From Nitrospirota bacterium (lineage in GTDB: Bacteria > Nitrospirota > Thermodesulfovibrionia > Thermodesulfovibrionales > JdFR-85), in contig JAADGG010000055.1 of NCBI GenBank assembly GCA_013152485.1, forward strand, positions 1 through 41,125: a stretch of DNA of 41,125 bases. The letters are read 5' to 3'. Of this stretch, positions 9,256 through 19,360 are shown one piece after another. Numbering within the stretch: position 1 is the stretch's first letter; each line of letters begins with the position of its first letter. The notes beneath the pieces are model-generated. The model did not search any database, was not told where the DNA came from, and was given only the letters and a program-made list of their open reading frames with translations. The position numbers were made by a program, and so were the translations under genes.

Positions 9256-9982
9256 GTTTTCTCTCCGTGCTGAAAGTCAGCGGAGACTGCAGTATCTTAT
9301 ACTTGAGTCGCACGTTCCTCTTGGGCTGGTCCTTGTTGAACTCCCACGGGTGCACGTAGAGCATTACGGGCTGCCCGGAGGTCCTGTACTGGGAAAAGCC
9401 CTTGTTTATAATGAACTCGGGCAGCAGCCTCAGGTACGTTCCGCCGGAAAAGACCGTCCTCAGTCCAAGAAGGCTGACCGAGGAAGGGAAGACGCGATAT
9501 ATGCGATCTCTCTGTATCGTCCTGAGATCACCGCCGCTGTTCCTCTTCTTGCTCGAATCATACTTGTATCCGTATCGTTCGAGCAGGCGGTAGAAGGTCG
9601 CTTCGTCTCTCGGAATTGTATATCCCATCGCCCTGAAGCCGAGAACCCGCCCGCCCGTAAGGGAAGAGAGTATCTCCGACGACTTCCTTATGTCCGCTTC
9701 CAGTTCATCAACCGGCACGTCCCTGAGAGACTTGTGGAGATAGCTGTGCGATGCTATCTCGTGACCTTCGTCCATTATGTACTTCACGATCTCGGGATGC
9801 CTTTCAGCCAGCTTGCCCACGACGAAGAAAGTGGCTCCTGCATTGTACCGCCTCAGCAGAGAGAGAATCCTGAGGGTGTTCTCGACTACCTGCCCCTCGT
9901 ACTTAGGCCAGTCGCTCTTGTCCGCGAGCTCGTCAAATGTGAAGTTGTCCTCCACGTCAACAGTCAGTATATGCCTTTCCAT
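9197..9982 (-). CDS. Polysaccharide deacetylase (XrtA/PEP-CTERM-associated type)
   Basis: HILTVDVEDNF, GATFFVVGKLAERHPEIVKYIMDEGHEIASHSYLHKSL, MLYVHPWEF. Confidence 0.88.
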   Translation of the reverse strand: MERHILTVDVEDNFTFDELADKSDWPKYEGQVVENTLRILSLLRRYNAGATFFVVGKLAERHPEIVKYIMDEGHEIASHSYLHKSLRDVPVDELEADIRKSSEILSSLTGGRVLGFRAMGYTIPRDEATFYRLLERYGYKYDSSKKRNSGGDLRTIQRDRIYRVFPSSVSLLGLRTVFSGGTYLRLLPEFIINKGFSQYRTSGQPVMLYVHPWEFNKDQPKRNVRLKYKILQSPLTFSTERKLDSLLRKYEFVSIRKYIGV

Positions 9983-10767
9983 AAAACCTTTCTTCCCGAG
10001 TCCCTGAACCTCTTAATATCCTCCTTCTTTGGAAAACTGAAATAGGTCGCCTCCTGAGGCAGGTTGGGCTTCGTTGGCGGATTTCCCCCGTGTTCGGAAA
10101 ACAGACTGAATGCCTCGAGCAGCGCATCCACGGTCAGGAGCTTGGTCTTCTTGATCAGGGAATCGAGGGTTTCATCCTCAGAGATCGGCACCCTCTTCTG
10201 TACCACGATGTCACCGGTGTCGATGGTCTCGTCCATCAGGTGAACGGTCGTGGCGGTCTCCTTTTCACCATGGTAGAGAACCCAGAAACTGGGAAGCATT
10301 CCCTGATACCTGGGCAGCGGTGCATTGTGGACATTGATCGTCGCCCACCTCGCAAGGCGTATCACCCTCTTTGAAAATATCTGGCTCGCCGACAGCGAGA
10401 CTATCAGGTCGGGCTCCTCAGCCCCGATCTTCTCCACAGCCTCAACGGAGTTTATGTTGTCGACTCTCGACAGAGGAACTCCATATGCCCTTGCAACCGC
10501 ATCGACCGAGAAGTACCGGCCTCCGAGCCTCACGTTCAACTTCGACAGCGCTTTGAACGTGGCATACTGAAGGCTTCTGTATACAAAGTATATGTAGCCG
10601 AACCCCATCTGCTCCTCGATAAGGGTCTTCCAGGTCCTTTTCCTCGCCGTCGGAGGCAGCAGAATGATCCTCTTGACGTCTTTCCCGACCGCTGTCTCGA
10701 GCAACTTCTGTATCGTCAGCGGCAGATAAAAGGGCTCGTCTGTCGTAACGACCACTATCTTAGCCAT
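9964..10767 (-). CDS. Formyltransferase-fold protein (Fmt/ArnA-like)
   Basis: INVHNAPLPRYQGMLPSFWVLYHGEKETATTVHLMDETIDTGDIVVQ. Confidence 0.88.
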   Translation of the reverse strand: MAKIVVVTTDEPFYLPLTIQKLLETAVGKDVKRIILLPPTARKRTWKTLIEEQMGFGYIYFVYRSLQYATFKALSKLNVRLGGRYFSVDAVARAYGVPLSRVDNINSVEAVEKIGAEEPDLIVSLSASQIFSKRVIRLARWATINVHNAPLPRYQGMLPSFWVLYHGEKETATTVHLMDETIDTGDIVVQKRVPISEDETLDSLIKKTKLLTVDALLEAFSLFSEHGGNPPTKPNLPQEATYFSFPKKEDIKRFRDSGRKVLWKGIY

Positions 10768-10862
10768 TCACGTCACCACCCCGTACAGGTTAATGCTTTC
10801 ATGTCCCGGGGAATCCCCGATGACGACCGACACGAGAGTCGGCCGAGAGAACCGTCCTGCAG

Positions 10863-11906
10863 TCACCGGAGTCTCCTCCTTATCGCCTCAGGGATACTCT
10901 TCATCCTGTTGAGGTTGACAACGAATGACATGGACAGCTTTACGGGAAGCAACACGAGGTACCACAGCAACATGAAGGGGTTTACCCTGACCGATACAGG
11001 CTCATAACCGTATTGCTTCATCAACGGGCCGGTTATCTTCTGACACAGGTATATCTCGGTCTGATTGAGTCCGCCTTCCTTTCTCCATGCCTCTACCCTG
11101 CTGCTGTCTATGCCTTTCTTCGTGGTGAAGGCCTTCAACGATGAACCTCCCTGGGGGATATCGAGCATCTCCCTGTGAAAGTCGACTCCGAGAAAACTGC
11201 AGATTCTGCCCACTTCTCTTTCAGGATCAGACAGGACATCCTCGTACTTCACCAGCAGCACCCTCGGATGGTCGGCAAAACGGCCCGCGGCACGTACCGA
11301 TGCCTTCCAGATCAGGCTCATGGTGACCGGATGATAGTTTATCTTGGTCCTGATCGACTCCTTCAGGGGGAAGTTTTTGTATCCCATCCACCGCCGTCTC
11401 CACTTATACTTCTGGGAAAGCAGGACCGGCCGGGGATCACGGATCATGTTGATGACACGTGCATCAGGATACAGCCTGAGTATATCTGCAATATAGAGGA
11501 TATATCGCGGTGTCTGATCACAAGGAATCGGTTTACCGTTCAGCATGGCGACATATCTCAAGAACCGTTCGAACACGACTACCGGGGTCATCGGATTGTC
11601 CTGGATCGACAGCACAATGGTCTTGGCTTCCTCCGTAAAGCGTGACGGATCCCCCTGTCTCCAGTAACTGTCGTGATTGATGCACAAAAGCCTTGCAGCC
11701 AGGCCGACCGCTTCGTCAAAGCCAAGAATGCGGCCGTAGTCACGCGACGCACACAACTGTTCAAAAAAGTGCAGTTCATGATGCAGGGTGAAAATATCGG
11801 GATGATTGCGCAATATATGCCCCATCATCGTGGTTCCGCTGCGGCTGTTTCCCACGATGAAGACAGGACCTCTGATGTTGTCGCCGTTTTTATTCAAACT
11901 ATTCAA
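10863..11906 (-). CDS. PAPS-dependent sulfotransferase
   Basis: 5'-phosphosulfate loop GPVFIVGNSRSGTTMMGHILRNHPDIF; INMIRDPRPVLLSQ 3'-phosphate-binding-type motif. Confidence 0.88.
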   Translation of the reverse strand: MNSLNKNGDNIRGPVFIVGNSRSGTTMMGHILRNHPDIFTLHHELHFFEQLCASRDYGRILGFDEAVGLAARLLCINHDSYWRQGDPSRFTEEAKTIVLSIQDNPMTPVVVFERFLRYVAMLNGKPIPCDQTPRYILYIADILRLYPDARVINMIRDPRPVLLSQKYKWRRRWMGYKNFPLKESIRTKINYHPVTMSLIWKASVRAAGRFADHPRVLLVKYEDVLSDPEREVGRICSFLGVDFHREMLDIPQGGSSLKAFTTKKGIDSSRVEAWRKEGGLNQTEIYLCQKITGPLMKQYGYEPVSVRVNPFMLLWYLVLLPVKLSMSFVVNLNRMKSIPEAIRRRLR

Positions 11907-12032
11907 GTAACGCTCCTTGCAGAAGGCATATGCTCCGGCATACCCGGATCCACTCCGCCGGAGGCGGAAAACGGGAATAACAGAGGCAGACGAAATCCCT
12001 GTTAATCTCTGCAGTCGACAGCCGATACAGTA

Positions 12033-12635
12033 CTACTCGATGGAGAGGAGACTGCTCTCTTCCAGAAACTCGACAACCTTCCTGACCGAACTCTCCAGGT
12101 CCAAGACCTCCGTATCTATAACCATGTCGGGATTCTCCGGTTCTTCGTATGGAGCCGATATTCCGGTATAGTTTTTTATAATCCCCGCCCTCGCCTTCTT
12201 ATACTGTCCCTTGGGATCCCTCCTTTCGCACTCCTCTACAGAGCACTTCACGTATATCTCGAAGAAGTTGTCATCCTTGAATCGTTGCCTGATATACTCC
12301 CGGTCTTCCCTGTAAGGGGATATGAAGGCTGCAAGCACGAGTATGCCGGCATCGGCAAAAAGCTTCGAGACCTCGACCACCCTGCGCAGGTTCTCCCTGC
12401 GGTCCTCGCGGCTGAAGCCGAGGTTGGCATTGAGGCCGTGACGGATGTTGTCCCCGTCGAGCACATAAGTCCTCACGCCCTGTCCGAAGAGTACCTTCTC
12501 GACATTGTGCACAATGGTGGATTTGCCCGAGGCCGATAGTCCGGTGAACCAGACAAGCCCGCTCTTGTGATTGTTCTGGCGGTTTCGGTCCGCCCTCTTT
12601 ACGTATCCGTCATGCCACACCACGTGATTCTTCAT
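12033..12635 (-). CDS. cysC: Adenylylsulfate kinase
   Basis: LVWFTGLSASGKSTI P-loop; VLDGDNIRHGLNANLGFSREDRRENLRRV; AFISPYREDRE. Confidence 0.95.
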   Translation of the reverse strand: MKNHVVWHDGYVKRADRNRQNNHKSGLVWFTGLSASGKSTIVHNVEKVLFGQGVRTYVLDGDNIRHGLNANLGFSREDRRENLRRVVEVSKLFADAGILVLAAFISPYREDREYIRQRFKDDNFFEIYVKCSVEECERRDPKGQYKKARAGIIKNYTGISAPYEEPENPDMVIDTEVLDLESSVRKVVEFLEESSLLSIE

Positions 12636-12732
12636 GGATTTCTGTCCCTCGTCTCCGTCTCTTTACGGATCAGCCGGCCTCCAGAGCGCTCTGAAGCCGG
12701 ACGTTTGCAAGAAAGTCTCTCCACCGACGCCT

Positions 12733-14025
12733 CTATTTCTTCCCGTGAATCATACTTTCAATCCTGCCCGTCATTACATCCAGAACCTCACCTCTATTAT
12801 ACACCAGTTCGTCGACAGGGAATTTGAAACCGGTCCCATCGATTGCGCTTCTCAACTCATGCCTCAACCCGGCCGCATCCTCTATCTCATACTCCGGCCT
12901 GCACCATTTTTCGGGTCTCTCCGTTCCGTATATTTCAAAATACCTCGGTGCCGGCAGGAAGACAACCGGCTTGTCGATCGCCAAGAACTCAAGGGCCATT
13001 CCGCTCACATCGGTAATCATGACATCCGAAGCAAGCATTATATCGTCTATGTCGTGACTCATCGCAACCCTTACATGGGGGTTCTTCCTTTCGATGTCAG
13101 GGAGTTTCCGGTGCCAGTCGATCCCTCCCGTCTTCCACTTCGCCCTTCCGGTCATGACGATGGGGTGTAACCGGAGCAACAGGTTCACCCCCATGTCTCC
13201 ACACACACCGACGACACGGTCAATCCACGCAGCAGTCGATGAAAAGTCCCCCCATGTAGGTGCATACATAACCGTCGGCAGGTCCTGGAGCCCGATGGAT
13301 TCAAGAAAGGCCCCTCTGTCGAAGGTCTCAGCCATTCTGATAAGCCGGTCGCCCCTCAGGTAACCGACCTCGTACATCTGCGGCAACTCGCAACCATAAT
13401 GCTTGCTGGCAACGAGCAGGGCCCGTTTATGCAGCGGACCGTTCAGGAAAACGGCATCATACCTTCCGAGCAGCCTCACATGCCTGAAATCCTTTGAAAA
13501 GTTCAGACCTGCCATTCCATGAGTATAGAGCACCCTGGGACACCTGACCTCGGCACCGTAAGAGGTTACGCTGAGCTCGAAGAACAGATCTATGTTCACC
13601 GATTTAAGCCACGGATAAGCAAAGATGTTTTCACCGTAAACGATGTTGTACCTCGATGACAGGAATCTGAATATCTCCTTCTTCTTGTCCCTGGTCATGG
13701 GGATCTTTTTCGTCGTTGTAAAAAGTATCGGCTGCATCCCGTCGTTGCTCTTCAGGGCATCCACGAGATCCCTGATGTGTTCAAGTGTGTACAGCTGAAA
13801 AACCGGAAAGGCAACCAAAGACCTGGAACCGTGCCTCCTGCAGTACTCCTTGACGCTCCTGCCCTCTTTTACCGACAGCGCCCTGTACGCGGTGTTCGAT
13901 ATGCGGCGCACAACCGGACTGAAGAACAGCTCTTCCCGCAACTTCGCCTTTATCCTGTTAATTACGACCATACAGACCTGTTTGCTCCCCGCCTCGGCGG
14001 TATCCGCTGCAACACAGCAGTTCAA
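12733..14025 (-). CDS. CDP-glycerol glycerophosphotransferase family protein
   Basis: VMYAPTWGDFSS; MLASDVMITDVSGMALEFLAIDKPVVFLP. Confidence 0.8.
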   Translation of the reverse strand: MNCCVAADTAEAGSKQVCMVVINRIKAKLREELFFSPVVRRISNTAYRALSVKEGRSVKEYCRRHGSRSLVAFPVFQLYTLEHIRDLVDALKSNDGMQPILFTTTKKIPMTRDKKKEIFRFLSSRYNIVYGENIFAYPWLKSVNIDLFFELSVTSYGAEVRCPRVLYTHGMAGLNFSKDFRHVRLLGRYDAVFLNGPLHKRALLVASKHYGCELPQMYEVGYLRGDRLIRMAETFDRGAFLESIGLQDLPTVMYAPTWGDFSSTAAWIDRVVGVCGDMGVNLLLRLHPIVMTGRAKWKTGGIDWHRKLPDIERKNPHVRVAMSHDIDDIMLASDVMITDVSGMALEFLAIDKPVVFLPAPRYFEIYGTERPEKWCRPEYEIEDAAGLRHELRSAIDGTGFKFPVDELVYNRGEVLDVMTGRIESMIHGKK

Positions 14026-14031
14026 TCGTGT

Positions 14032-14703
14032 TCACTTGAAAAAATCCTTGACCCTTTCGAAGTCCTCCTTGAAATCGACCTCTATGCACTTGCAGTTCGA
14101 GATGTCAACCGGGTAGAACTCCATTCCCTCGGAGATGCAAATCTCTATGCCCTTCTCAAAGTAGTCACTGTCACTGCACCTGTTCAGGCCTTCCAAAAAC
14201 CGGGGAAAGTCAGCCGCCGAGATCTTGTTTACTCCGACGGATTCTCCCTCTGCCTGCTCTACGGCCTTGGATATCTCCACGATCCTGCCCTGACTGTCGG
14301 TTCTGTACTTCACCTCTTCATCGTCACACTTCGACCTGTTGACGGCTATGACGTTTCCCTCCCTGGACAAGACCCTCTCGAGCACCTCTGGTTCGAGAAA
14401 AACGTCTCCGTTCAGCCAAACCGTGTCTCCGACGTCGACACTCTGCAGCGCCATCATGAGGCTTTTCGAGGTATTGGTCATGTGATAGAACGGATTATAC
14501 TTGTAGAGCACACCCGGATACTTCTCCATGATGATATCCTTCTTGAAACCCACCACCACCACTATCTCTCTGATGTTCCTCTCATGCAGTATATCTATCT
14601 GATTTCCTATTATGGTCTTGCCCGAGGGCAGTTCCATCAAGCACTTCGGCAACTGATTACCTATCCTGGTACCCGCTCCTGCTGCAAGAATCACCGCTTT
14701 CAA
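14032..14703 (-). CDS. Nucleotidyltransferase (LicC-like phosphocholine cytidylyltransferase family)
   Basis: MKAVILAAGAGTRIGNQLPKCLMELPSGKTIIGNQIDIL; YNPFYHMTNTSKSLMMAL. Confidence 0.82.
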   Translation of the reverse strand: MKAVILAAGAGTRIGNQLPKCLMELPSGKTIIGNQIDILHERNIREIVVVVGFKKDIIMEKYPGVLYKYNPFYHMTNTSKSLMMALQSVDVGDTVWLNGDVFLEPEVLERVLSREGNVIAVNRSKCDDEEVKYRTDSQGRIVEISKAVEQAEGESVGVNKISAADFPRFLEGLNRCSDSDYFEKGIEICISEGMEFYPVDISNCKCIEVDFKEDFERVKDFFK

Positions 14704-14749
14704 GGCAGCCTCCTTGTATGTCGTTTTTTGTATGTTTCAGGGATACTGC

Positions 14750-16087
14750 CTATCCCCTGAAAGCCTGCTCTCCCGGAGCAACGCCAACATCCTCTCTGCT
14801 CCTGTAGTACAGCGACATGTACATGCCGCAAAGGGCGAAGAACGTGTAAATCACGAACGGCTTGTTCAGCCCGGTGAAGAAACACATTATAATCAATGCA
14901 ATGACATAGTTTTTCAACACGCTCCCTATCCTGTGCAGATCAAGGTCGGCCCTGGACTTGAACCACAGCGATATCGCGGACAGCCTCCTGTAGAGGGAGA
15001 TCCAGATATAGAAGTAGGCCAGGAACCCCACGATGCCCAGTTCCGCGAATATCGAAGGCCAGAATGCATCCAGACTGCCCAGATTGTAAATCATGTTCCT
15101 GTAGAAAGTCGGCCAGTCGTTGTAGTATGGAGACCTGAAGAGTACCGACGCAAGCCCTCCGAACATTCCGGGTCCTGCCCCCAGGACGGGATGTTCCAGA
15201 AATATCCTTATCGCTTCGAAGTACGTGAAGCTCCTGTAATACAACTGCGGGGTCAGCCGATCTATCGATGGCAGCGTCATGGCGGCGATACCTGCGATGA
15301 TCAGCAGGCCTGGCCATATCAACCGCCTCTTCGTCAACACCATCATGGCGAACAACCCCATCCACGTCTGCCTCGAGAACGTGAGGAATATCAGCCCCAG
15401 GGTTGAAAACATGCCCAGAAACCTCCTCAGCCTGTCTTTCGTGGTTGCGTATATCAAAAACAGTCCCAGCAGTGAATACATCCCGAGATAGTTCACCCCT
15501 CCAGATCCTGTTATTGATATGACCCTGTCCAGTCCGAGCCTCTTCTTGTGTTCACCGTACATCCTCACGAGCGGGTTGAGCTTCGGATCGATACCTGCGA
15601 CCGCAAGGATCTCGGCTATTATCCCGGTAACCGCCAGTATAATTATTATCACCTTGATCCAGAAGACGAACGACATGAGTTCCTCTCTCTTCCACCTCAG
15701 GGTTGCAAAGACATAGAAGACGAGGATGTTCTTGAGGACGTCATACATGCCGAAACCGCCCTGAAGTACCGGCACCCTGTTGTATACCATCGAGAAACTC
15801 GCCACGACGAGAAAAAGCATTATCGGAACAGTCGTTGGAAGCTCCATCATCCTGAATGTGTAGACCCTCGGTTTCAATGAAACGAAGGCAAACAGAACAG
15901 CGAACATGAACAGCGTGGATATCTCGTCGGAATATGAAACCAGCTTCACGAGGAAGTGGTAATGTACGAAGAGTCTCTTGAGCAAATGTTGCAGCGGCAA
16001 TAACAAGAGGAAAAGGATGAGCAGTTTTTTTGTTATTGGTACAACATCAAAGGGTCTTGTTATATATGCGTTCTGGGTCTCTATCAT
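14750..16087 (-). CDS. O-antigen ligase/Wzy-like polymerase membrane protein
   Basis: Many hydrophobic helices; FSRQTWMGLFAMMVL, HPVLGAGPGMFGG and the large loop typical of Wzy_C/WaaL proteins. Confidence 0.83.
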   Translation of the reverse strand: MIETQNAYITRPFDVVPITKKLLILFLLLLPLQHLLKRLFVHYHFLVKLVSYSDEISTLFMFAVLFAFVSLKPRVYTFRMMELPTTVPIMLFLVVASFSMVYNRVPVLQGGFGMYDVLKNILVFYVFATLRWKREELMSFVFWIKVIIIILAVTGIIAEILAVAGIDPKLNPLVRMYGEHKKRLGLDRVISITGSGGVNYLGMYSLLGLFLIYATTKDRLRRFLGMFSTLGLIFLTFSRQTWMGLFAMMVLTKRRLIWPGLLIIAGIAAMTLPSIDRLTPQLYYRSFTYFEAIRIFLEHPVLGAGPGMFGGLASVLFRSPYYNDWPTFYRNMIYNLGSLDAFWPSIFAELGIVGFLAYFYIWISLYRRLSAISLWFKSRADLDLHRIGSVLKNYVIALIIMCFFTGLNKPFVIYTFFALCGMYMSLYYRSREDVGVAPGEQAFRG

Positions 16088-16149
16088 TCAATCTTCACAC
16101 CAGCAAAGACACCGCGTTCTCAAATTGGATTGTCCGCGCCCGCACAATC

Positions 16150-17175
16150 CTACATCTGTCGTTCATCGTAACCGATACACCTCGGCGGCAGTGAATATCT
16201 GTCCCGTACTCCATCGATGTAGTATCTGTAGAAGCCTATGAGTCCTTTAATGTTGCATCTCAGGTTGATGAGGTAATAAACGGTGTGTTTTATTACGGTC
16301 TTTACATGTTTCGACAATCCATAGTATCTGGAATGGAGGTAGCCCAGGTTCCTGTAATATATGCCGGCCTTGTCTGCAGGCCTGACAATGACCCTTCCCA
16401 GAAGGCCGAACAGCAGCCTTTCTCTCTTTCCCTTCCGTGCCGGATGCCAGTGCAGTGCGGTGATTATCGTTCCCACCCTTATGTTGTTGGCCTGGGTTCT
16501 CAGCACATACTCTCTCTCATCGCCCCATATGAACATCTCCTTCTTTATGTTTCCTATCCTTTCGACCACCTTCCTGGAGACCAGGGTGCCGTTGAAAGGC
16601 GTAACCCAGTCATAGATCACTCCGTCCTCTGCCTCTGTCTTGATTGCCTCCACACTGTTACTGACGTTCCTCAGGTGGGCGGGCCTGAAAGTCAGGGCCT
16701 GCTCGTTGTCCTTGTCTATGACAAGGGGACAGGTGAAAAGCAGGTTCTTTTGCCGTGATTTGGTCAAAAGCTCGAAAAGCTGGTTCTCCGCCGGTATGCC
16801 GTCGTCGTCCATCAGCCACAGCCAATCGAACCCCGCATCGTAGCTGCGCCTGATGCCTTCGTAAAAACCACCTGCACCCCCGGTATTCTCGTGCATCCTG
16901 ACATAATGGATCTCAGCGCTCGAGTCTCCGGACATTGATGACGGCAAGGTTTTCACCCTTTCTACGGGCTCCCTGCCGGGATGCGGAACCTCGTCGACAA
17001 ACCCCTTCTCGACAAGAAACTCCGGTGTACCGTCGACAGAGGCGTTATCGATGATGTAGATCGCATCAAGGCGGCGTGTCTGTCTGAGAACGGCATCAAT
17101 GCACTCCTTCAATGCCTCCTTCCTGTTGAAAGTCACTATGACCGCTGCGACTTTTTCTCTTTCTGTTTCAGCCAT
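16150..17175 (-). CDS. Glycosyltransferase family 2 (galactofuranosyltransferase-like)
   Basis: VAAVIVTFNRKEALKECIDAVLRQTRRLDAIYIIDNASVDGT; NTGGAGGFYEGIRRSYDAGFDWLWLMDDDG. Confidence 0.9.
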   Translation of the reverse strand: MAETEREKVAAVIVTFNRKEALKECIDAVLRQTRRLDAIYIIDNASVDGTPEFLVEKGFVDEVPHPGREPVERVKTLPSSMSGDSSAEIHYVRMHENTGGAGGFYEGIRRSYDAGFDWLWLMDDDGIPAENQLFELLTKSRQKNLLFTCPLVIDKDNEQALTFRPAHLRNVSNSVEAIKTEAEDGVIYDWVTPFNGTLVSRKVVERIGNIKKEMFIWGDEREYVLRTQANNIRVGTIITALHWHPARKGKRERLLFGLLGRVIVRPADKAGIYYRNLGYLHSRYYGLSKHVKTVIKHTVYYLINLRCNIKGLIGFYRYYIDGVRDRYSLPPRCIGYDERQM

Positions 17176-17254
17176 GTATGTTATATTTTAACTTATCAAC
17201 AGTATGTTACACAATGTTACAGCAGACAAGGACACAGAGGTTGCTTAACCGGAG

Positions 17255-18259
17255 TTACTCACGCTCTGGAGGCAGGGCAAACCTGTCGGTTGCCCCATCT
17301 ATGTAGTACCTGTAGAACTCCACGAGACCTTTGATGTTGAAGCCGGAGTTTATCAGGAAGTAAAGGGTGTATTTCGTCATGGTCTTCAGTCTCTTCCTGA
17401 TATCATAGTATCTTCCATGCTGATATCCGAGATTTCTATAATAAATGTGAGCCTTCGGGTCTGTCCTGACACTGACGCGCCCGAGGAGCCCGAACAGGAC
17501 CTTGGCCCTGTTTGCAACCCTGGCAGGATGCCGGTGGAAAGCCGAGGCCACCGTTCCCATCCTTATGTTATTGGACTCAGCCCTCAGTACATACTCCTTC
17601 TCGTCTCCCCAGATGAACATCTCCTTCTTTATGTTCCCGATCCTGTCTATCACCTCCCTGGATATCAAGGTTCCGTTGAAGGGAAACATGCAGTCGTATA
17701 TGACGTCATTCACGGCATAAGACCTGAGGGTATCGACACGGTTCTCTACATTCCCGGCATCGCCGTGTCTGAAGGAGAGGATCTGCTCATCGTCCTTGTC
17801 TATAACTATTGGACCGGCGATGAGCAGGCTGTGTCTTGTGGACTTGTCCAGCAACTCCTCCAGCTGGTCTTCTGCAGGGATGCCGTCGTCGTCCATCAGC
17901 CATACCCACCCGAAGCCGGCTTCGTAACTGCGCTTGACCCCCTCGTAGAAACCGCCTGCCCCTCCCGTATTCTTGTGCATCCTGACATAATGGACATCAA
18001 CCGTCCCGGCCTTCCGGCCGGGCAACGGGATCGTCTTCACCTTCTCCGCGGGCGTCTCCACCGGGCTCAACGGTTTGTCAATGAGACCGGCATCGACCAG
18101 ATACCCTGGAGTGCCGTCGGTGGAGGCGTTGTCTATAATATACACTGCCTCGGCAGGCCGGGTCTGGTTCAATACGGCATCGAGACAATCCCGCAAGGAA
18201 TCCACTCTGTTATAGGTTACAATGACGGCGGCAACATTGTCTCTTCCCTCTTCCCTCAT
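17255..18259 (-). CDS. Glycosyltransferase family 2 (galactofuranosyltransferase-like), paralog of the adjacent gene
   Basis: VAAVIVTYNRVDSLRDCLDAVLNQTRPAEAVYIIDNASTDGT; NTGGAGGFYEGVKRSYEAGFGWVWLMDDDG. Confidence 0.9.
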   Translation of the reverse strand: MREEGRDNVAAVIVTYNRVDSLRDCLDAVLNQTRPAEAVYIIDNASTDGTPGYLVDAGLIDKPLSPVETPAEKVKTIPLPGRKAGTVDVHYVRMHKNTGGAGGFYEGVKRSYEAGFGWVWLMDDDGIPAEDQLEELLDKSTRHSLLIAGPIVIDKDDEQILSFRHGDAGNVENRVDTLRSYAVNDVIYDCMFPFNGTLISREVIDRIGNIKKEMFIWGDEKEYVLRAESNNIRMGTVASAFHRHPARVANRAKVLFGLLGRVSVRTDPKAHIYYRNLGYQHGRYYDIRKRLKTMTKYTLYFLINSGFNIKGLVEFYRYYIDGATDRFALPPERE

Positions 18260-18268
18260 AATACAATT

Positions 18269-19360
18269 TTAACTCAACTCTTCGAATAATTTTAACGCAC
18301 CGGCAACCACCTGATCCATGTTCAGATACTTGTACTGGGCGAGCCTTCCGATGAAGTAGACCGTCTTGAGCTTGTCGGCCTCCTTCTTGTACTTGAGGTA
18401 AATCTCTTCGAACTCGGGTTTGGGGACGGGATAGTACGGGTCTCCCTCAGCCATTGGATACTCATAACATATGGTCGTCTTCGGGTGCTTCTGAAAGTAG
18501 AAGTACTTGAACTCCGTTACCCTTGTATAGTCATGCTCGTTCGGATAGTTCACGACCGCTGCATTCTGATGCCTCTCCTTGTCGAGGGTCACAAACCTGA
18601 AATCGAGACTTCTGTAAGGCAATCGGCCGTACATATAGTCAAAATAGTAATCAATCGGTCCGGTATAGATAAGCTTGTCAAACTTCACCGTGTCCAGGAC
18701 ATCCCTGTAATCCGTGTTCAGCAGTATGGGGTTGATATTTCTGTTGTCGAGCATCCTCTCGAACATGCGCGTAAACCCCGCACTCGGTATCCCCTGGAAC
18801 CTGTCCGTGAAGTACCTGGTGTCCCGGTTGAACCTTACGGGAAGCCTTTTCGTGACCTGAGGGTCGAGTTCCTCCGGATAAAGCCCCCACTGTTTTTTCG
18901 TGTAGTTCTTGAAAAAGAGTTCGTACAGCTCTTCACCCACCTGAGATACCACCACGTCCCTCGAATTGCTGATACGGTCGGACTTGACCCTGTGTGTCTC
19001 GAAGTATTCCTTCAGCTCTTCAGGCGTAAACCTGCGATCGTAGAGACGCTCCATGGTATCGAGGTTTATGGGCAGGTAGACCTCTTTGCCCCTTACGACA
19101 GCGAGCACCCTGTGGACATAGCCGTTCCACTCGGTGAAACGACAAAGATACCGCCACACGGTCTCGGAATCGGTATGGAAGATATGGGGGCCGTACTTCT
19201 GGACGAGGATCCCGTCATCGTTGTAGTAGTCATAAGCGTTACCACCGATATGGTCACGCTTTTCCACCACCAGCACCTTCTTGCCGAGCTCTGCGGCTAT
19301 TCTTTCGGCGAGAGTGCAACCGGCAAAACCCGCTCCGACTATAAGGAAATCCACTTTCAT
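18269..19360 (-). CDS. glf: UDP-galactopyranose mutase (start taken at internal Met, MKVDFLIVGAGFAG)
   Basis: FLIVGAGFAGCTLAERIA; KRDHIGGNAYDYYNDDGILVQKYGPHIFHT; KQWGLYPEELDPQVTKRLPVRFNRDTRYFTDRFQGIPSAGFT. Confidence 0.95.
   Translation of the reverse strand: MKVDFLIVGAGFAGCTLAERIAAELGKKVLVVEKRDHIGGNAYDYYNDDGILVQKYGPHIFHTDSETVWRYLCRFTEWNGYVHRVLAVVRGKEVYLPINLDTMERLYDRRFTPEELKEYFETHRVKSDRISNSRDVVVSQVGEELYELFFKNYTKKQWGLYPEELDPQVTKRLPVRFNRDTRYFTDRFQGIPSAGFTRMFERMLDNRNINPILLNTDYRDVLDTVKFDKLIYTGPIDYYFDYMYGRLPYRSLDFRFVTLDKERHQNAAVVNYPNEHDYTRVTEFKYFYFQKHPKTTICYEYPMAEGDPYYPVPKPEFEEIYLKYKKEADKLKTVYFIGRLAQYKYLNMDQVVAGALKLFEELS

Noticed and set aside
12673-12700. GC-rich imperfect hairpin between cysC and the CDP-glycerol transferase-like gene
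   Set aside because: Imperfect stem without T tract; could be chance in GC-rich sequence
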